NCBI RefSeq assembly: GCF_020524345.1
Contig: NZ_JAIVLH010000019.1
Span: 54,921 to 118,920, forward strand
DNA length: 64,000 bases
DNA from: Metabacillus niabensis
GTDB taxonomy: Bacteria > Bacillota > Bacilli > Bacillales > Bacillaceae
Reading direction: 5' to 3'
The notes under the pieces were generated by a model. The model was not told the DNA's origin, made no database searches, and was given only the letters and a program-made list of their open reading frames with translations. Within the stretch, counting starts at the first letter, position 1. Each line of letters begins with the position of its first letter. The position numbers were made by a program, and so were the translations under genes. Shown piece by piece: positions 63,882 to 64,000 of the stretch.

Positions 63882-64000
63882 TGGATAGTCAACAGTAAAC
63901 TAGACAACTTTTTTAAGGTGTTCAAGTTTGAATTCTATTGGGCTTAGATAGCCTAGTGTTCCATGAATTCTTTTGTTATTAAACCAATGGATATAGGTAT
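63882..64000 (-). mobile_element. IS3-family element end (partial)
   Basis: The minus strand encodes the transposase C-terminus, and the sequence after its stop (63882-63899) is likely the IS terminal inverted repeat. The element continues past the window edge. Confidence 0.8.
63900..64000 (-). CDS. IS3-family transposase, C-terminal end (partial)
   Basis: Only the last 33 codons are visible: TYIHWFNNKRIHGTLGYLSP and a basic end LKKVV before TAG. This HGxLGYxSP motif is the end of the OrfB DDE integrase of IS3/IS150-type elements. Confidence 0.9.
   Translation of the reverse strand, partial: TYIHWFNNKRIHGTLGYLSPIEFKLEHLKKVV

Overview
The window looks like chromosomal DNA of a low-GC, endospore-forming Gram-positive bacterium of the Bacillaceae (Bacillus sensu lato). 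Supporting signs are an alpha/beta-type small acid-soluble spore protein, an Sda-type sporulation checkpoint protein, a yheA-yheE-like block with coat-associated ATP-grasp proteins, HemAT, MsmX, strong AGGAGG ribosome sites, frequent TTG/GTG starts, CcpA-type cre sites and several Bacillaceae-style interspersed repeats. The species cannot be named from the sequence alone.

Layout. 0-8 kb is metal and metalloid resistance. It holds an arsenic set (arsN1-like acetyltransferase, arsI, arsR and a newly seen 51-residue Cys-tailed peptide) with four copies of one ATCA(A/T)-N6-TTGAT operator, then padR-chrA, a DUF1541 lipoprotein, a two-component system, a Csp3-type copper store and a double ferritin-like protein. 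8.1-13 kb is a persulfide/sulfur operon: CstR, two TusA modules, DsrE, three stand-alone or fused rhodaneses, a rhodanese-persulfide dioxygenase and a TauE permease. TACC-N6-GGTA palindromes are repeated in five of its intergenic gaps. 13-17.5 kb has a CLC antiporter with CLC-F-like motifs, a ynfA-type gene flanked by inverted palindromic repeats, and a quinone/catechol-type set (WrbA, VOC dioxygenase, GTP cyclohydrolase II-like). 17.5-27 kb has a PCYCGC lipoprotein, a CDF exporter, HAD and Gfo/Idh proteins, catalase, a B12-binding protein paired with a PAS-STAS protein, YitT and DedA.

27-32 kb holds an Sda-like small gene and a class I ribonucleotide reductase (beta and alpha) with two NrdR-like boxes and an adenosylcobalamin riboswitch upstream. 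32-44.6 kb has a TrkA-C membrane protein, a KGG-repeat stress protein, an AraC-regulated glucuronide utilisation pair, a 3D-domain cell-wall enzyme, a coat-like protein, a secreted alpha-amylase with two cre sites, DinB and NhaC. 44.7-64 kb holds HemAT, Usp, small membrane and HPr-like proteins, SASP, msmX with a PucR-type regulator, the yhe block with four tandem ATP-grasp paralogues, a HAD protein lacking its nucleophile, a CdsA-like protein, small membrane proteins and, at the right edge, the end of an IS3-family element.

Two themes connect distant genes. Cobalamin appears twice: as the riboswitch ligand controlling the B12-independent reductase, and as the likely cofactor of the stand-alone B12 protein beside a stressosome-like STAS protein. 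Thiol, metal and quinone stress defence dominates the first 25 kb. Several real small genes (51, 42, 50, 54, 58, 23 and 41 residues) were found by reading ribosome sites in the gaps.
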